Assembly: GCF_002874535.1 (NCBI RefSeq) | Contig: NZ_CP025025.1 | Location: 3,123,312 to 3,187,311 of the forward strand | From: Mesobacillus jeotgali | GTDB lineage: Bacteria; Bacillota; Bacilli; Bacillales; Cytobacillaceae | DNA length: 64,000 nt | Direction of reading: 5' to 3' | Made by a program: the position numbers and the translations under genes | Shown: positions 16,413 through 24,187 of the stretch, one piece after another | Layout of the letters: every line of letters begins with the position of its first letter | How positions within the stretch are numbered: the stretch's first letter is position 1 | The notes under the pieces: model-generated | The model's database searches: none | What the model saw: the letters and a program-made list of their open reading frames with translations, nothing else | What the model was told of the DNA's origin: nothing

Positions 16413-16472
16413 TTAACGATGGGATTTCTTTTTCTTGAAAATGAGGGTTAACAGCAATACATGCAGTGACAT
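16413..16472 (-). CDS. Putative 19-residue YrzI-like micropeptide
   Basis: ATG at 16472 lies eight bases after a perfect GGGAGG site; the stop is TAA at 16413-16415. The product MSLHVLLLTLIFKKKKSHR has the same pattern as the first 16 residues of the adjacent YrzI protein (MTLNILFFTITINKRQ): Met, Ser/Thr-Leu, polar, four hydrophobics, Thr, then basic residues. It may be a short paralogue or a decayed copy. Evidence is only the ribosome site, the similarity and the position. Confidence 0.45.
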   Translation of the reverse strand: MSLHVLLLTLIFKKKKSHR

Positions 16473-16594
16473 GCAAATTTCCTCCCGACTCCGTCGTTAG
16501 GTGGTGTCCTTCTCCACCCATAAGCTTGCCAGTCTTCTTTGAATTAGATAAATCATTTTCTTTCCACCTTTCTAAAGTTTTTTATTCAAATGAA

Positions 16595-16732
16595 TTAAAA
16601 CGGGCGCAGCATTGTTTGACGGGTTTTGTTATCTTCAACCATTTTTTCTACCATTTCGTTATGGCGAATTTCTTCTAAAGACATTTGGCGTTTGTTGATT
16701 GTAATTGTAAAAAACAAGATATTTAAGGTCAT
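16595..16732 (-). CDS. yrzI: YrzI-family small protein
   Basis: A 45-residue protein starting MTLNILFFTITINKRQMSLEE, matching the YrzI family of Bacillus (hydrophobic start, then a charged helix with EEIRHNEMVEKM). The ATG at 16732 has a perfect AAGGAGGTGA site. The longer frame to 16816 runs through a terminator hairpin and is not used. Function is unknown; the N-terminal strand may lie in the membrane. In B. subtilis yrzI is, from memory, also close to yrhC. Confidence 0.85.
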   Translation of the reverse strand: MTLNILFFTITINKRQMSLEEIRHNEMVEKMVEDNKTRQTMLRPF

Positions 16733-16768
16733 TATCGGTTCACCTCCTTTTTTATTCCACCCCAAAAA

Positions 16769-16794
16769 GCCGCAAGGATTCCTCCCCCTGCGGC
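16769..16794 (-). terminator. Terminator or attenuator just upstream of yrzI
   Basis: On the minus strand a GCCGCA/TGCGGC stem is followed by CTTTTTGGGG, only 36 bases before the yrzI start. It is the second of two tandem hairpins. Confidence 0.6.
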
Positions 16795-16811
16795 AAAATG
16801 GGCATAAAAAA

Positions 16812-16839
16812 GCCACAGGGGCACGATTCTCCCTGCGGC
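16812..16839 (-). terminator. Terminator downstream of the 26-residue ORF
   Basis: On the minus strand GCCGCAGGG pairs with CCCTGTGGC and is followed by six T. It is similar in sequence to the next hairpin at 16769-16794. Confidence 0.75.
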
Positions 16840-16865
16840 CTTGGATGTATTAGTTTAAAAACAGC

Positions 16866-16946
16866 TTAAATAATCCATTCCGATCCGGTCGAATGCGTAT
16901 TACGATATGAAGTTTGTGCGTTATTCCAGTATCCAATCATGATCAT
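16866..16946 (-). CDS. Putative 26-residue peptide upstream of yrzI
   Basis: ATG at 16946 follows a very strong AAAGGAGGTCGAGTGA site; the stop is TAA at 16866-16868, and a terminator with six T follows 27 bases later. The peptide (MIMIGYWNNAQTSYRNTHST followed by GSEWII) is polar and aromatic, unlike its hydrophobic neighbours. I do not recognise it. The combination of ribosome site and own terminator supports a real small gene. Confidence 0.5.
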   Translation of the reverse strand: MIMIGYWNNAQTSYRNTHSTGSEWII

Positions 16947-17070
16947 TTCACTCGACCTCCTTTTGAATTATTTCGCTTCCATTGGTAAGTATATCCACTT
17001 TGATTTGTTTTGTAAACCTTTTTTGGCCGATTTTTCCATAAAAGTATTCGCCAAAATTCAACAAAAAAAA

Positions 17071-17092
17071 TAACGCCCTGAACGGACGTTTA
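17071..17092 (-). terminator. yrhC terminator
   Basis: On the minus strand the stop codon is followed at once by ACGTCC-GTTCA-GGGCGT and then TATTTTTTTT. Confidence 0.75.
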
Positions 17093-17344
17093 TTTCTTCA
17101 TCAATAATTCCTGGCCTTCTTCAGTTTCAATCAGCTGGCTACGGAATTTCTTAGCGATTGAAAAGAATGACACCGAACCAGCAAGGAAACCAACAGATGC
17201 ACCTGTTGCAATATATATATCTGTCATCACTTTCGTTTCAGACGGAATGATCGTACCGAGGTAAAAGAATACTCCTACAGCAAGAAGTACAGTTGCAAAT
17301 TGTTTAAAATCAACCATTTTATCATAGAGTTGTTTAGCGTCCAA
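17090..17344 (-). CDS. yrhC: YrhC-family small membrane protein
   Basis: An 84-residue protein with two predicted membrane segments (FATVLLAVGVFFYLGTII and IYIATGASVGFLAGSVSFF) and a charged tail, as in the YrhC family. A TTG at 17344 with AAGGTGA five bases upstream is the preferred start; the frame stays open to 17413 without homology. In B. subtilis yrhC ends the yrrT-mtnN-mccA-mccB operon. Here mtnN is nearby, but mccA and mccB are absent and a tandem repeat array lies between. Function unknown. Confidence 0.78.
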   Translation of the reverse strand: MDAKQLYDKMVDFKQFATVLLAVGVFFYLGTIIPSETKVMTDIYIATGASVGFLAGSVSFFSIAKKFRSQLIETEEGQELLMKK

Positions 17345-17548
17345 ATCTATCACCTTCACTTTCAGACTTAACCACAACCCTACTGTAACATCTTTTAAAC
17401 ACCTTATACGCATGTAAGTTCTGGAAAAAGTTTGGATAAGGATTATAATTTATGTATGATCTAAAGTTATGCTGATTTTAGGATGGATCGAGGTTGCTTC
17501 TTCTGACAATATTAACCGCCCTTCCTGCGATGCTGTCCTAACCCGGGA

Positions 17549-17704
17549 CTACTTCGGACAAAACGAGCGGCTTCAACTGCGATTTTGTCCGAACCTCGGG
17601 CTACTTCAGACAAAACGAGTGGCTTCAACTGCGATTTTGTCCGAACCTGATGCTACTTCGGCCAAAACGAGCGACTCCGAACGGGAATTTGTCCGAACCT
17701 GCGC
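17549..17704. repeat. Tandem array, three 52-bp units (GGACA-N25-TGTCC register)
   Basis: Units at 17549-17600, 17601-17652 and 17653-17704 are each exactly 52 bp; the first two are about 90 percent alike and the third is more diverged. Each unit holds TTCGGACAAAA and TTTTGTCCGAA as an inverted pair. The array sits between the mtnN terminator and the yrhC upstream region. The remaining ~130 bases of this gap show nothing clear. Confidence 0.9.
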
Positions 17705-17730
17705 TCCATCACCTTTTTTGTCCAGAAAAA

Positions 17731-17754
17731 TAGCGTGGGATTAATTCCACGCTA
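17731..17754 (-). terminator. mtnN terminator
   Basis: Stem TAGCGTGG/CCACGCTA with an eight-base loop followed on the minus strand by TTTTTC. Confidence 0.85.
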
Positions 17755-17767
17755 GAAAAAGTATAAA

Positions 17768-18472
17768 TTAAAGATTCCAGTTTTTAATCATCTCATTGAC
17801 GATTTCAAAAGAGTTCTTGGAGGCGAGTTTCGTGAATTCCAGGAAGTTCACGTCTGCTGAGCCATCTGCCTGGTCAGACATGGACCTAATGATCACGAAT
17901 GGAATGTTGTTCATGCTGCATACCTGTCCAACGGCTGCCCCTTCCATTTCTGTACAATAACCATTAAGCTCCTCATGAAGGAATTTCACTTTATCTCGAT
18001 CGGCGATGAATTGGTCGCCTGACAAAATTCTGCCGCTGACGATTTTCTTGTCACCTACAATTTCTTTGCTCGCCGTGATCGCCAAATCCACCAGTCGCTC
18101 GTCAGCTTTAAATGTAGATACTTCTGTATAAGGGATTTCCCCTAGCTTGAAACCTAATGCACGTACGTCCATATCGTGCTGTACACAATCAGTTGAAACG
18201 ACGATATCACCTATTTTCAGGTTGGGGTTAACAGCACCGGCAACACCCGTAAAAACAATATTGGACGCAGCGAATTCATCAACCAAAATTTGAGTACATA
18301 CGCTTGCGTTAACTTTCCCTACACCTGACTTACAAAGCACAACGTCATACCCGTTGAAAGTGCCGACATAAAAGGTGATGCCTGCTTTCTTTTTTTCCTC
18401 ATAGTCTTTCATAGCGTCGAGGATATGCTGAATTTCTTCATCCATTGCACCTATAATACCAATTCTGCTCAT
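17768..18472 (-). CDS. mtnN: 5'-methylthioadenosine/S-adenosylhomocysteine nucleosidase MtnN
   Basis: A 234-residue nucleosidase that splits methylthioadenosine and S-adenosylhomocysteine to adenine and the thio-ribose. The N-terminal GIIGAMDEEI supplies the catalytic Glu, GVAGAVNP binds the ribose, and EMEGAAVGQV and the late RSMSDQADG hold the substrate Glu and catalytic Asp. The ATG at 18472 has GGAGGT eight bases upstream; 26 extra in-frame codons lack homology. The mtaD gene lies 92 bases upstream on the same strand, so two routes for removing these by-products are side by side. Confidence 0.96.
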   Translation of the reverse strand: MSRIGIIGAMDEEIQHILDAMKDYEEKKKAGITFYVGTFNGYDVVLCKSGVGKVNASVCTQILVDEFAASNIVFTGVAGAVNPNLKIGDIVVSTDCVQHDMDVRALGFKLGEIPYTEVSTFKADERLVDLAITASKEIVGDKKIVSGRILSGDQFIADRDKVKFLHEELNGYCTEMEGAAVGQVCSMNNIPFVIIRSMSDQADGSADVNFLEFTKLASKNSFEIVNEMIKNWNL

Positions 18473-18564
18473 AAATCTGACCTCCGATGTTCTTATTGAA
18501 AATTTATTTTCCAAGGACTGTACCTTCAATGCTTTTTTCAAAACGCCCATTTTATGTAAAAAAA

Positions 18565-19860
18565 TTATGAAAGTAGTTTTGACATTCTGTTAGCTTCAAA
18601 AAGTACTTTTTCTTCATCAATCGTTTTGAACTGCCCATTATCTAGAATTTGTTTTCCCTGGACATAGACATCCTTGACATCCCGTCCAGATCCGGAATAA
18701 ACAAGATGGGATACTGGGTTATGCTTAGGATAAAAGAATGACTGATTGGCGTTGACGACAATAAAATCTGCATCTTTGCCAACTTCCAGCGATCCGGTCC
18801 GTTTTTCAAGCCAAAGAGATTCTGCTCCCTGGATGGTCGCCATTCTTAAGGCTTGCTGTGCAGTTATTACAGTTGCGTCCCTGGCTACTCCTTTATGGAT
18901 TGTCGCTGCAGCTTTCAGTTCTTCAAATAAATCCAGGTTATTGTTTGAAGCGACGCTATCTGTACCAAGGCTGACTGTAACTCCCTTTTCAAGCATCTTG
19001 CCAATCGGGGCAATTCCGCTGCCCAATTTGAGATTACTGATCACATTATGAGATACTTTAACATCTTTTTCTGCAAGGATTTCAATATCCTCGTCGCTCA
19101 CATGGACAGCATGTGCCACCAATGAGGGCCGGTCAAAAAAACCAAGGTTGTCCAGGTGTACTACTGGTGTTGCACCAAAGTCCTCGATATTCTTCTCTAC
19201 TTCAAATTTCGTTTCAGACATATGCGTATGCAGAGGTACATTCAGTTCGACTGATTTATCAATGATTTGTGAGATATACTCTGGTGAGCAAGTATAAGGG
19301 GAATGCGGTGAAAGCATAGTCGTAATACGACCACCAGCGCCATTATTCCAGCTTTTCGCAAAGTCCGCCGCTTCCTTTAGCTTGCTTTGTCGAAGATCAT
19401 CCGATCCAAAGCCAATCACACCGCGGCACAGTACTCCACGTATTCCTGCTTCATCAACCGCCTTTGCGATCTCATCCATATTGTCATACATATCAACAAA
19501 AGTCGTTGTGCCTGTACGGATCATTTCAAGGATAGAAAGTTTGGCGCCCCATTTTGCATGCTCAGGTGTGTATTTTGCTTCAAGCGGCCAAATTTTTTCT
19601 TCCAGCCATGTTTGCAAATGTAAATCATCTGCATACCCTCTTAGCAAAGACATGGGTGTATGTCCATGCGTATTGACCAGGCCTGGAAGAAGAATATTGC
19701 CTTTTAAATCTACTTTTTCATCGTAAGAAGCAAAATCTTCAGGTGTCACTCCCACATAAATGATTTTTTCATCTTCAATGCCAATAGCACCATTTTCGAT
19801 CACTTCATTATTTGTGTTACTCGTAACGATGGTGCCGTTATATAATAACTTTCTTGCCAT
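18565..19860 (-). CDS. mtaD: 5-methylthioadenosine/S-adenosylhomocysteine deaminase MtaD
   Basis: A 431-residue amidohydrolase. Metal ligands are in NTHGHTPMS (HxH), the HTHMSETKFE strand, a later His in HNVISN or HAVHVSDED, and the catalytic Asp in SLGTDSVASNN. It belongs to the MtaD/SsnA-like group that deaminates MTA and SAH to the inosine forms. An AGGAGAG site precedes the ATG at 19860. Exact substrate preference cannot be read from the sequence, but mtnN next door supports the MTA/SAH call. Confidence 0.88.
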   Translation of the reverse strand: MARKLLYNGTIVTSNTNNEVIENGAIGIEDEKIIYVGVTPEDFASYDEKVDLKGNILLPGLVNTHGHTPMSLLRGYADDLHLQTWLEEKIWPLEAKYTPEHAKWGAKLSILEMIRTGTTTFVDMYDNMDEIAKAVDEAGIRGVLCRGVIGFGSDDLRQSKLKEAADFAKSWNNGAGGRITTMLSPHSPYTCSPEYISQIIDKSVELNVPLHTHMSETKFEVEKNIEDFGATPVVHLDNLGFFDRPSLVAHAVHVSDEDIEILAEKDVKVSHNVISNLKLGSGIAPIGKMLEKGVTVSLGTDSVASNNNLDLFEELKAAATIHKGVARDATVITAQQALRMATIQGAESLWLEKRTGSLEVGKDADFIVVNANQSFFYPKHNPVSHLVYSGSGRDVKDVYVQGKQILDNGQFKTIDEEKVLFEANRMSKLLS

Positions 19861-20038
19861 ATTAATCTCTCCTATGTAAAAACGCTTGAGCATATTTATA
19901 CTAACTACAATTCACTTGAAATATGCCTATCGTTTTAATTTATCAAAAAATGTTTTATTTTTATAGGGAATTTGCTATTTTTATTTGTAAAGCACGATAA
20001 AGACTATTTTAACAAAATTGCAAAAAGGGAGCTTATTA

Positions 20039-20245
20039 ATGAATTTCCAATTCGATTTAATTGAAGATAAGGTTGAATTTTTTGAAGCTATCGATTTGAA
20101 AACTTTGGAACAAAAAATCAATAAACAGATTGAAATTAATAAGGCGATCATGCTGACTGTCCATCATGTATCACATCAAATGCATCTAGATGATAAAGGA
20201 AGGCTGTTCTATTCAGCTGTTGTCCACTTCAAAGCAAAAAAATAA
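20039..20245 (+). CDS. yrzA: DUF2536 protein YrzA
   Basis: A 68-residue protein beginning MNFQFDLIEDKVEFFEA, as in the YrzA/DUF2536 family of Bacilli. AAAGGGAGC is upstream of the ATG at 20039; an upstream start would add seven residues. It is convergent with yrrS, and both end near the same hairpin. In B. subtilis yrrT normally follows yrrS; here yrzA and mtaD occupy that place. No function is known. Confidence 0.85.
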   Translation: MNFQFDLIEDKVEFFEAIDLKTLEQKINKQIEINKAIMLTVHHVSHQMHLDDKGRLFYSAVVHFKAKK

Positions 20246-20247
20246 AG

Positions 20248-20270
20248 GGGCCATCTTAATGAGCCCCTCT
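20248..20270 (-). terminator. yrrS terminator
   Basis: Stem GGGGC/GCCCC flanked on the minus strand by TTTATTTTTTT. The hairpin starts three bases after the yrzA stop, but its T-run lies inside the 3' end of yrzA. Confidence 0.75.
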
Positions 20271-20282
20271 CAATAAATCACA

Positions 20283-20951
20283 TTATCTCTTATCATTTGC
20301 GATCAATTCTTCTACTTTAACAGGTTTCCAGCCCTCGCCGTCCACCCATTGAATCGATACCCTAAACGTCTGGTCACTTCCCTTTTCAGAGATGGTTCCT
20401 ACCGCGGTATTAGGTGCACCGCCATTTTCATTCCACCAAACCGTCATGTTATTCTTATCAATCCCGGTAGCATATGAATAGGCAAGAATCATTTCCTGCC
20501 AATCAACGGCATTTTGGTCAAAAACTGTATTATGTTCTCCAGATTGGGTTGTTCCAACCGGCTTCCATTCAGGATTCTCAATCGTCTGTTTGACATTGGC
20601 ATCACTGCCGCCTTCTGTCACGATTGGTTCAGCCAATTCCTCATCCTCTGCAGATTCCTCATCTGCTTCTTCGGACTCGGTATCTTCTGTTGCACTATCC
20701 TCATTTTTATCAGAATCTTTAAGGTCATTCTTTTTGCCAGTATCTTTGCTGTCATCTTTGTCTGAAGGGGCTGCAACATCGTTCTGGTCGGCTGCCCCTT
20801 CATCATTGCTGAAAAAAATGTTAAAAGAGACAATTCCAATCAACAAAATAACGACGACAATCAAGCTATTTAAAATAAGGTTCGTTTTTCTGCGCTTGGA
20901 TCTTTTTCCTGAACGTGTCCCCTCATTTAGGTTGTCATAATCGTGCTTCAA
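20283..20951 (-). CDS. yrrS: YrrS, membrane-anchored DUF1510 protein
   Basis: A 222-residue protein with a basic N-terminus, one membrane anchor at about residues 25-47, a long low-complexity Asp/Glu/Ser/Lys linker (about 50-115), and a C-terminal extracellular DUF1510 domain starting near NPEWKPVGTTQ. The TTG start follows AGGGAGGGAAAGATC. It forms a pair with pbpI, 85 bases upstream, and in B. subtilis the two are co-transcribed; a role in envelope synthesis during growth or sporulation is likely but unproven. Confidence 0.88.
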   Translation of the reverse strand: MKHDYDNLNEGTRSGKRSKRRKTNLILNSLIVVVILLIGIVSFNIFFSNDEGAADQNDVAAPSDKDDSKDTGKKNDLKDSDKNEDSATEDTESEEADEESAEDEELAEPIVTEGGSDANVKQTIENPEWKPVGTTQSGEHNTVFDQNAVDWQEMILAYSYATGIDKNNMTVWWNENGGAPNTAVGTISEKGSDQTFRVSIQWVDGEGWKPVKVEELIANDKR

Positions 20952-21036
20952 GATCTTTCCCTCCCTTATAAGGTTGTCAACATTCTACCATGACTTGGGT
21001 CAAACTTGAAGGATTTTATATTCATCTAATCATGAT

Positions 21037-22809
21037 TCAGTTATTTTCAGGACCATCTGCATGGTTAAATTCATAGACCTCTTTTACTATATCCGCAAAA
21101 AGAGGATTCACCCCGCCTTCATTCTCCTTAACCCCTAAGTTGACAGTCACTAGTGCATACTTTGGTTTTTCAAAAGGAAAATATCCAGCAAACCATTTAT
21201 TGTGTAATTGCTTGTCTTCTTTGTATATTCCGGTTTCGGCAGTCCCGGATTTTCCTGCCACCGTATATGGCAAGTCCCTGAACCATCTCCCCGTCCCTTC
21301 TTCATTCAAAACGACCTCTCGTAGGAGCTTTTGTAGCTTCATAGCTGTAAATGATGAGATTTTTTCCCCTTCCAGCTTCTGTTTTGGGAAGTCAGTCATT
21401 TTGGCACCATTTTGGTATTGGATGGAGAAAACGGCCCTCACCATGTCTTTTTCTCCACCTCTGGCGATCGTAGCCATCATGTTCGCAACAGCGAGAGGAG
21501 ACACCCTCACTTCATGCTGGCCTATACCTGATAAAGCTGCAAAATTTCGATCCTTCCTCGCTTCATCTGATAAAAATACCCGTCCCTTTTCTTCATCCTG
21601 TAGCTGTTCGAAATCTTCCAGATGGAAAATGTCGCCCTTCCACCCTGCACCGCCTGTGATGGAAAGCATCTCCGCGTATTTTTCGAGTATATTTGGGTCC
21701 TTCTCTTGCAGTTCCCGGGCTACCTCTCCAAAAGTCCTGTTGCAACTCACTGCAAAGCTATCCATGAAATTTAGCATTCCATGGTCATATTTCAAATCTG
21801 GATCCCCGCTGATCGTCTTGCTGCAATCGAACTTCCTGGCTGGATCATCAAGCCCATTATCAATTGCTGCCGCGGCAACCACCGTTTTAAAGACAGAACC
21901 AGGTATATGCTGCTTGAGCATCATATTTTCTGTTCCCTCTCCATTAAAAGGGTTTACACGGTTAATGTCTGGTCTTGAAACCATTGCCAGTATGCTGTTC
22001 GTTTCAATATCCAGCAGCACAACACCCCCTCTGCTGATGTTATGCTCGTCAACTTTTTTCTCCAGGAGTATCTGCAGCTCTTTGTCTATCGATGTCTGCA
22101 GGTTGATTGGATAAAATGGATTTGCGGGGTCTATGTATTTTACATTGATCCCAAATAATGGTGCCCCCGCTCCGTCAACATGATAAACCAGCTTTGATTT
22201 CCCTTCAGCAACCAGGAATTCGTCAAAGCTTTTTTCCAGCCCTGAGATACCGATCAAAGTCCTTGGCAATAAATCTTTTTCCCCATACCTTGATCTCAGA
22301 AGCGATTCATTCTCTCCAATAATACCGAGAAGCTGGGCAGCTGGTACTTTCGACAATGGATACTTTCGCTCAACAGCAAATACCCCGGGGATTTCCATCT
22401 CGTTTATAATGTCCATTTCACTCTTTGTCAATATCATCGGATCCGGGTCACCAAAAGCGAATGGTTCCTTGGACTTTTCTACTGCATTTTTCAATGCGTA
22501 TACAGATACACCGATAGTCCTTGCGACCTTGTCAGCATCCCAGTCCATTTTTTTCAAGAATGGAAACAGCACCAGAACAGACGAAGTTTCATAGGATAAT
22601 GGGGCTCCAGATCTGTCAAGGAAGTTTCCCCTTCCATTGTCCACGACCATTTCCTGTGATCTTTGCTTGACACTTGCTTCAATTAAATTGATTTCATGCT
22701 TGGAAAAGGACTCTGTATCAATTAGCTGAATCTGTGCCAGCCGTAACATCAGCAGACCAAAGGCAGCAATACAAATGGAGATCCAGGCTACCATTCTTTT
22801 TTTACGCAT
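21037..22809 (-). CDS. pbpI: Class B penicillin-binding protein PbpI
   Basis: A 590-residue transpeptidase with an N-terminal membrane anchor (residues 6-25), a dimerisation/pedestal domain, and a transpeptidase domain with SVFK (SxxK), SCN (SxN) and KSGT (KTG) motifs. It cross-links peptidoglycan; B. subtilis PbpI is linked to septation. The ATG at 22809 is chosen because GAGGTG is six bases upstream and the membrane anchor follows; a TTG at 22854 has no ribosome site. That GAGGTG is the 3' arm of the terminator hairpin that ends the greA transcript. Confidence 0.93.
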   Translation of the reverse strand: MRKKRMVAWISICIAAFGLLMLRLAQIQLIDTESFSKHEINLIEASVKQRSQEMVVDNGRGNFLDRSGAPLSYETSSVLVLFPFLKKMDWDADKVARTIGVSVYALKNAVEKSKEPFAFGDPDPMILTKSEMDIINEMEIPGVFAVERKYPLSKVPAAQLLGIIGENESLLRSRYGEKDLLPRTLIGISGLEKSFDEFLVAEGKSKLVYHVDGAGAPLFGINVKYIDPANPFYPINLQTSIDKELQILLEKKVDEHNISRGGVVLLDIETNSILAMVSRPDINRVNPFNGEGTENMMLKQHIPGSVFKTVVAAAAIDNGLDDPARKFDCSKTISGDPDLKYDHGMLNFMDSFAVSCNRTFGEVARELQEKDPNILEKYAEMLSITGGAGWKGDIFHLEDFEQLQDEEKGRVFLSDEARKDRNFAALSGIGQHEVRVSPLAVANMMATIARGGEKDMVRAVFSIQYQNGAKMTDFPKQKLEGEKISSFTAMKLQKLLREVVLNEEGTGRWFRDLPYTVAGKSGTAETGIYKEDKQLHNKWFAGYFPFEKPKYALVTVNLGVKENEGGVNPLFADIVKEVYEFNHADGPENN

Positions 22810-22815
22810 AAAAAA

Positions 22816-22842
22816 CACCTCGTCAAAAGTGTTGACGAGGTG
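22816..22842 (-). terminator. greA terminator whose 3' arm contains the pbpI ribosome binding site
   Basis: On the minus strand CACCTCGTCAA-CACTT-TTGACGAGGTG-TTTTTT: an 11-base perfect stem, five-base loop and six T, then the pbpI ATG. The GAGGTG of the 3' arm is the only plausible Shine-Dalgarno for pbpI. Confidence 0.85.
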
Positions 22843-22865
22843 CTGATATTTCAAACATAAGGTAT

Positions 22866-23342
22866 TTACTTAATTGTCGTGATACGAACGTTCATTTCAC
22901 CGCCAGGAGTCTGGACAGTCACTTCATCTCCAACTTTTTTGCCCATCAAGCTTTTGGCAATCGGAGAGTCGTTTGAGATCTTGCCTTCAAATGGGTCAGC
23001 TTCAGCGCTTCCCACGATTGTATAGGATTCTTCATCGCCATCAGGAAGCTCGATAAAAGCCACTGTGCGGCCAAGGCTGACTGCATCTGTGCTTACTTCA
23101 TCTTCCTGGATGATCTTTGCATTGCGGATCATATTTTCAAGAGTCGTAATACGGCCTTCGACAAAGGCTTGCTCTTCTTTGGCTGAATCATACTCAGAGT
23201 TCTCTGAAAGGTCGCCAAAGCTGCGCGCGATCTTGATTCTCTCAACAACTTCTTTACGTTTTACCGTTTTCAATTGTTCCAATTCTTGTTCCAGCTTTTC
23301 TTTTCCTGCCTGTGTCATAGGAAAAACTTTTTCTGTAGCCAA
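22866..23342 (-). CDS. greA: Transcript cleavage factor GreA
   Basis: A 158-residue factor that reactivates backtracked RNA polymerase. An N-terminal antiparallel coiled coil (residues 5-75) carries the acidic tip [15 protein letters not shown] needed for cleavage; the C-terminal FKBP-like domain includes [11 protein letters not shown] and [22 protein letters not shown] precedes the ATG. It follows udk in a conserved order and is followed by pbpI. Confidence 0.97.
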   Translation of the reverse strand: MATEKVFPMTQAGKEKLEQELEQLKTVKRKEVVERIKIARSFGDLSENSEYDSAKEEQAFVEGRITTLENMIRNAKIIQEDEVSTDAVSLGRTVAFIELPDGDEESYTIVGSAEADPFEGKISNDSPIAKSLMGKKVGDEVTVQTPGGEMNVRITTIK

Positions 23343-23427
23343 AATACTTCACTCCTTCTAGTCTTCACAATTCCCCAAAAAATAGATTGTGTAATATTAT
23401 ATTATGTAACCTGAAAAATATACAGGA

Positions 23428-23450
23428 GCGCGTCCTTTAACAGGGCGCGC
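23428..23450. other. GC-rich hairpin between udk and greA
   Basis: GCGCGTCCT pairs with AGGGCGCGC; ATTTTTAATA follows on the plus strand, but no plus-strand gene is upstream. On the minus strand it would lie in the greA leader. Confidence 0.45.
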
Positions 23451-23494
23451 ATTTTTAATAGGTCCAAATTGGGCCATTTACTTATCTTTGGAAA

Positions 23495-23523
23495 ATGGAA
23501 GCACTTTTTTCAAGTACTTCCAT
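23495..23523 (-). terminator. udk terminator
   Basis: Stem ATGGAAG-x-ACTT/AAGT-x-CTTCCAT with a five-base loop and TTTTCC after it on the minus strand. Confidence 0.65.
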
Positions 23524-23547
23524 GTCCACTTTATCTATGCTATTGTG

Positions 23548-24183
23548 TCACAAAAATGATTTTTGTTCAAGAATTGTTTGAATTTTTGTTACCATCAGGT
23601 CAATTGCCACATGGTTATGTCCGCCCTCGGGGATAATGACATCTGCGTAACGCTTCGTCGGCTCGATGAACTGGTTATGCATCGGCCTGACAACATTCAC
23701 GTACTGTTCGATGACAGAATCCATTGAACGGCCACGCTCCTTTATGTCACGAAGCAGCCTGCGGATGATCCTCAAATCTGCATCTGTATCAACATAGAGC
23801 TTGATATCCATCAAGTTGCGCAGTCTCTCATCTTCAAGGATCAGGATTCCTTCAAGAATGATCACGTCTTTTGGTTCAACATGGACAACCTCGCTGGACC
23901 TTGTATGGACAGCATAATCATAAACTGGCTTATCAATCGCTTCATAGCGAAGCAGCTTTTGGATATGTTCTATCAAAAGGTCATTGTCAAATGCCAGTGG
24001 ATGGTCATAATTTGTCTTTAAACGCTCTTCCATTGGCAGATGGCTTTGGTCTTTATAATAGTAGTCTTGTTCAATCATCAGGATTGAGTGGCCTTTAAAG
24101 CTATCGTAGATCGCTTTAGTTACACTAGTCTTTCCTGAGCCGGAGCCGCCGGCTACGCCAATTACAACAGGTTTGCGGTCCAT
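23548..24183 (-). CDS. udk: Uridine kinase Udk
   Basis: A 211-residue kinase phosphorylating uridine and cytidine in pyrimidine salvage. The P-loop [12 protein letters not shown] is at residues 9-20; EQDYYYKD and the DHPLAFDND segment follow as in the family; the lid region contains [12 protein letters not shown]. It starts four bases after trhP2 on the same strand, at the end of the trmR-trhP1-trhP2-udk operon. Confidence 0.96.
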   Translation of the reverse strand: MDRKPVVIGVAGGSGSGKTSVTKAIYDSFKGHSILMIEQDYYYKDQSHLPMEERLKTNYDHPLAFDNDLLIEHIQKLLRYEAIDKPVYDYAVHTRSSEVVHVEPKDVIILEGILILEDERLRNLMDIKLYVDTDADLRIIRRLLRDIKERGRSMDSVIEQYVNVVRPMHNQFIEPTKRYADVIIPEGGHNHVAIDLMVTKIQTILEQKSFL

Positions 24184-24187
24184 TTAT

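Noticed and set aside
16424-16527. Longer minus-strand frame starting at an ATG near 16527 in the yrzI-sigK gap
   Set aside because: It has no ribosome site and a composition unlike neighbouring proteins; the shorter 19-residue frame with a perfect site is preferred.
16626-16853. 75-codon plus-strand ORF across yrzI and its terminators
   Set aside because: It reads antisense through yrzI and both hairpins; the minus-strand YrzI frame with a perfect ribosome site is the better explanation.
21140-22114. 324-codon plus-strand ORF opposite pbpI
   Set aside because: It lies fully inside pbpI on the other strand, has Ser/Phe-rich composition typical of antisense frames, and has no ribosome site or family match.
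23428-23450. Plus-strand terminator between greA and udk
   Set aside because: The T-run suits the plus strand, but no plus-strand gene lies upstream; it is listed only as a hairpin of unknown role.
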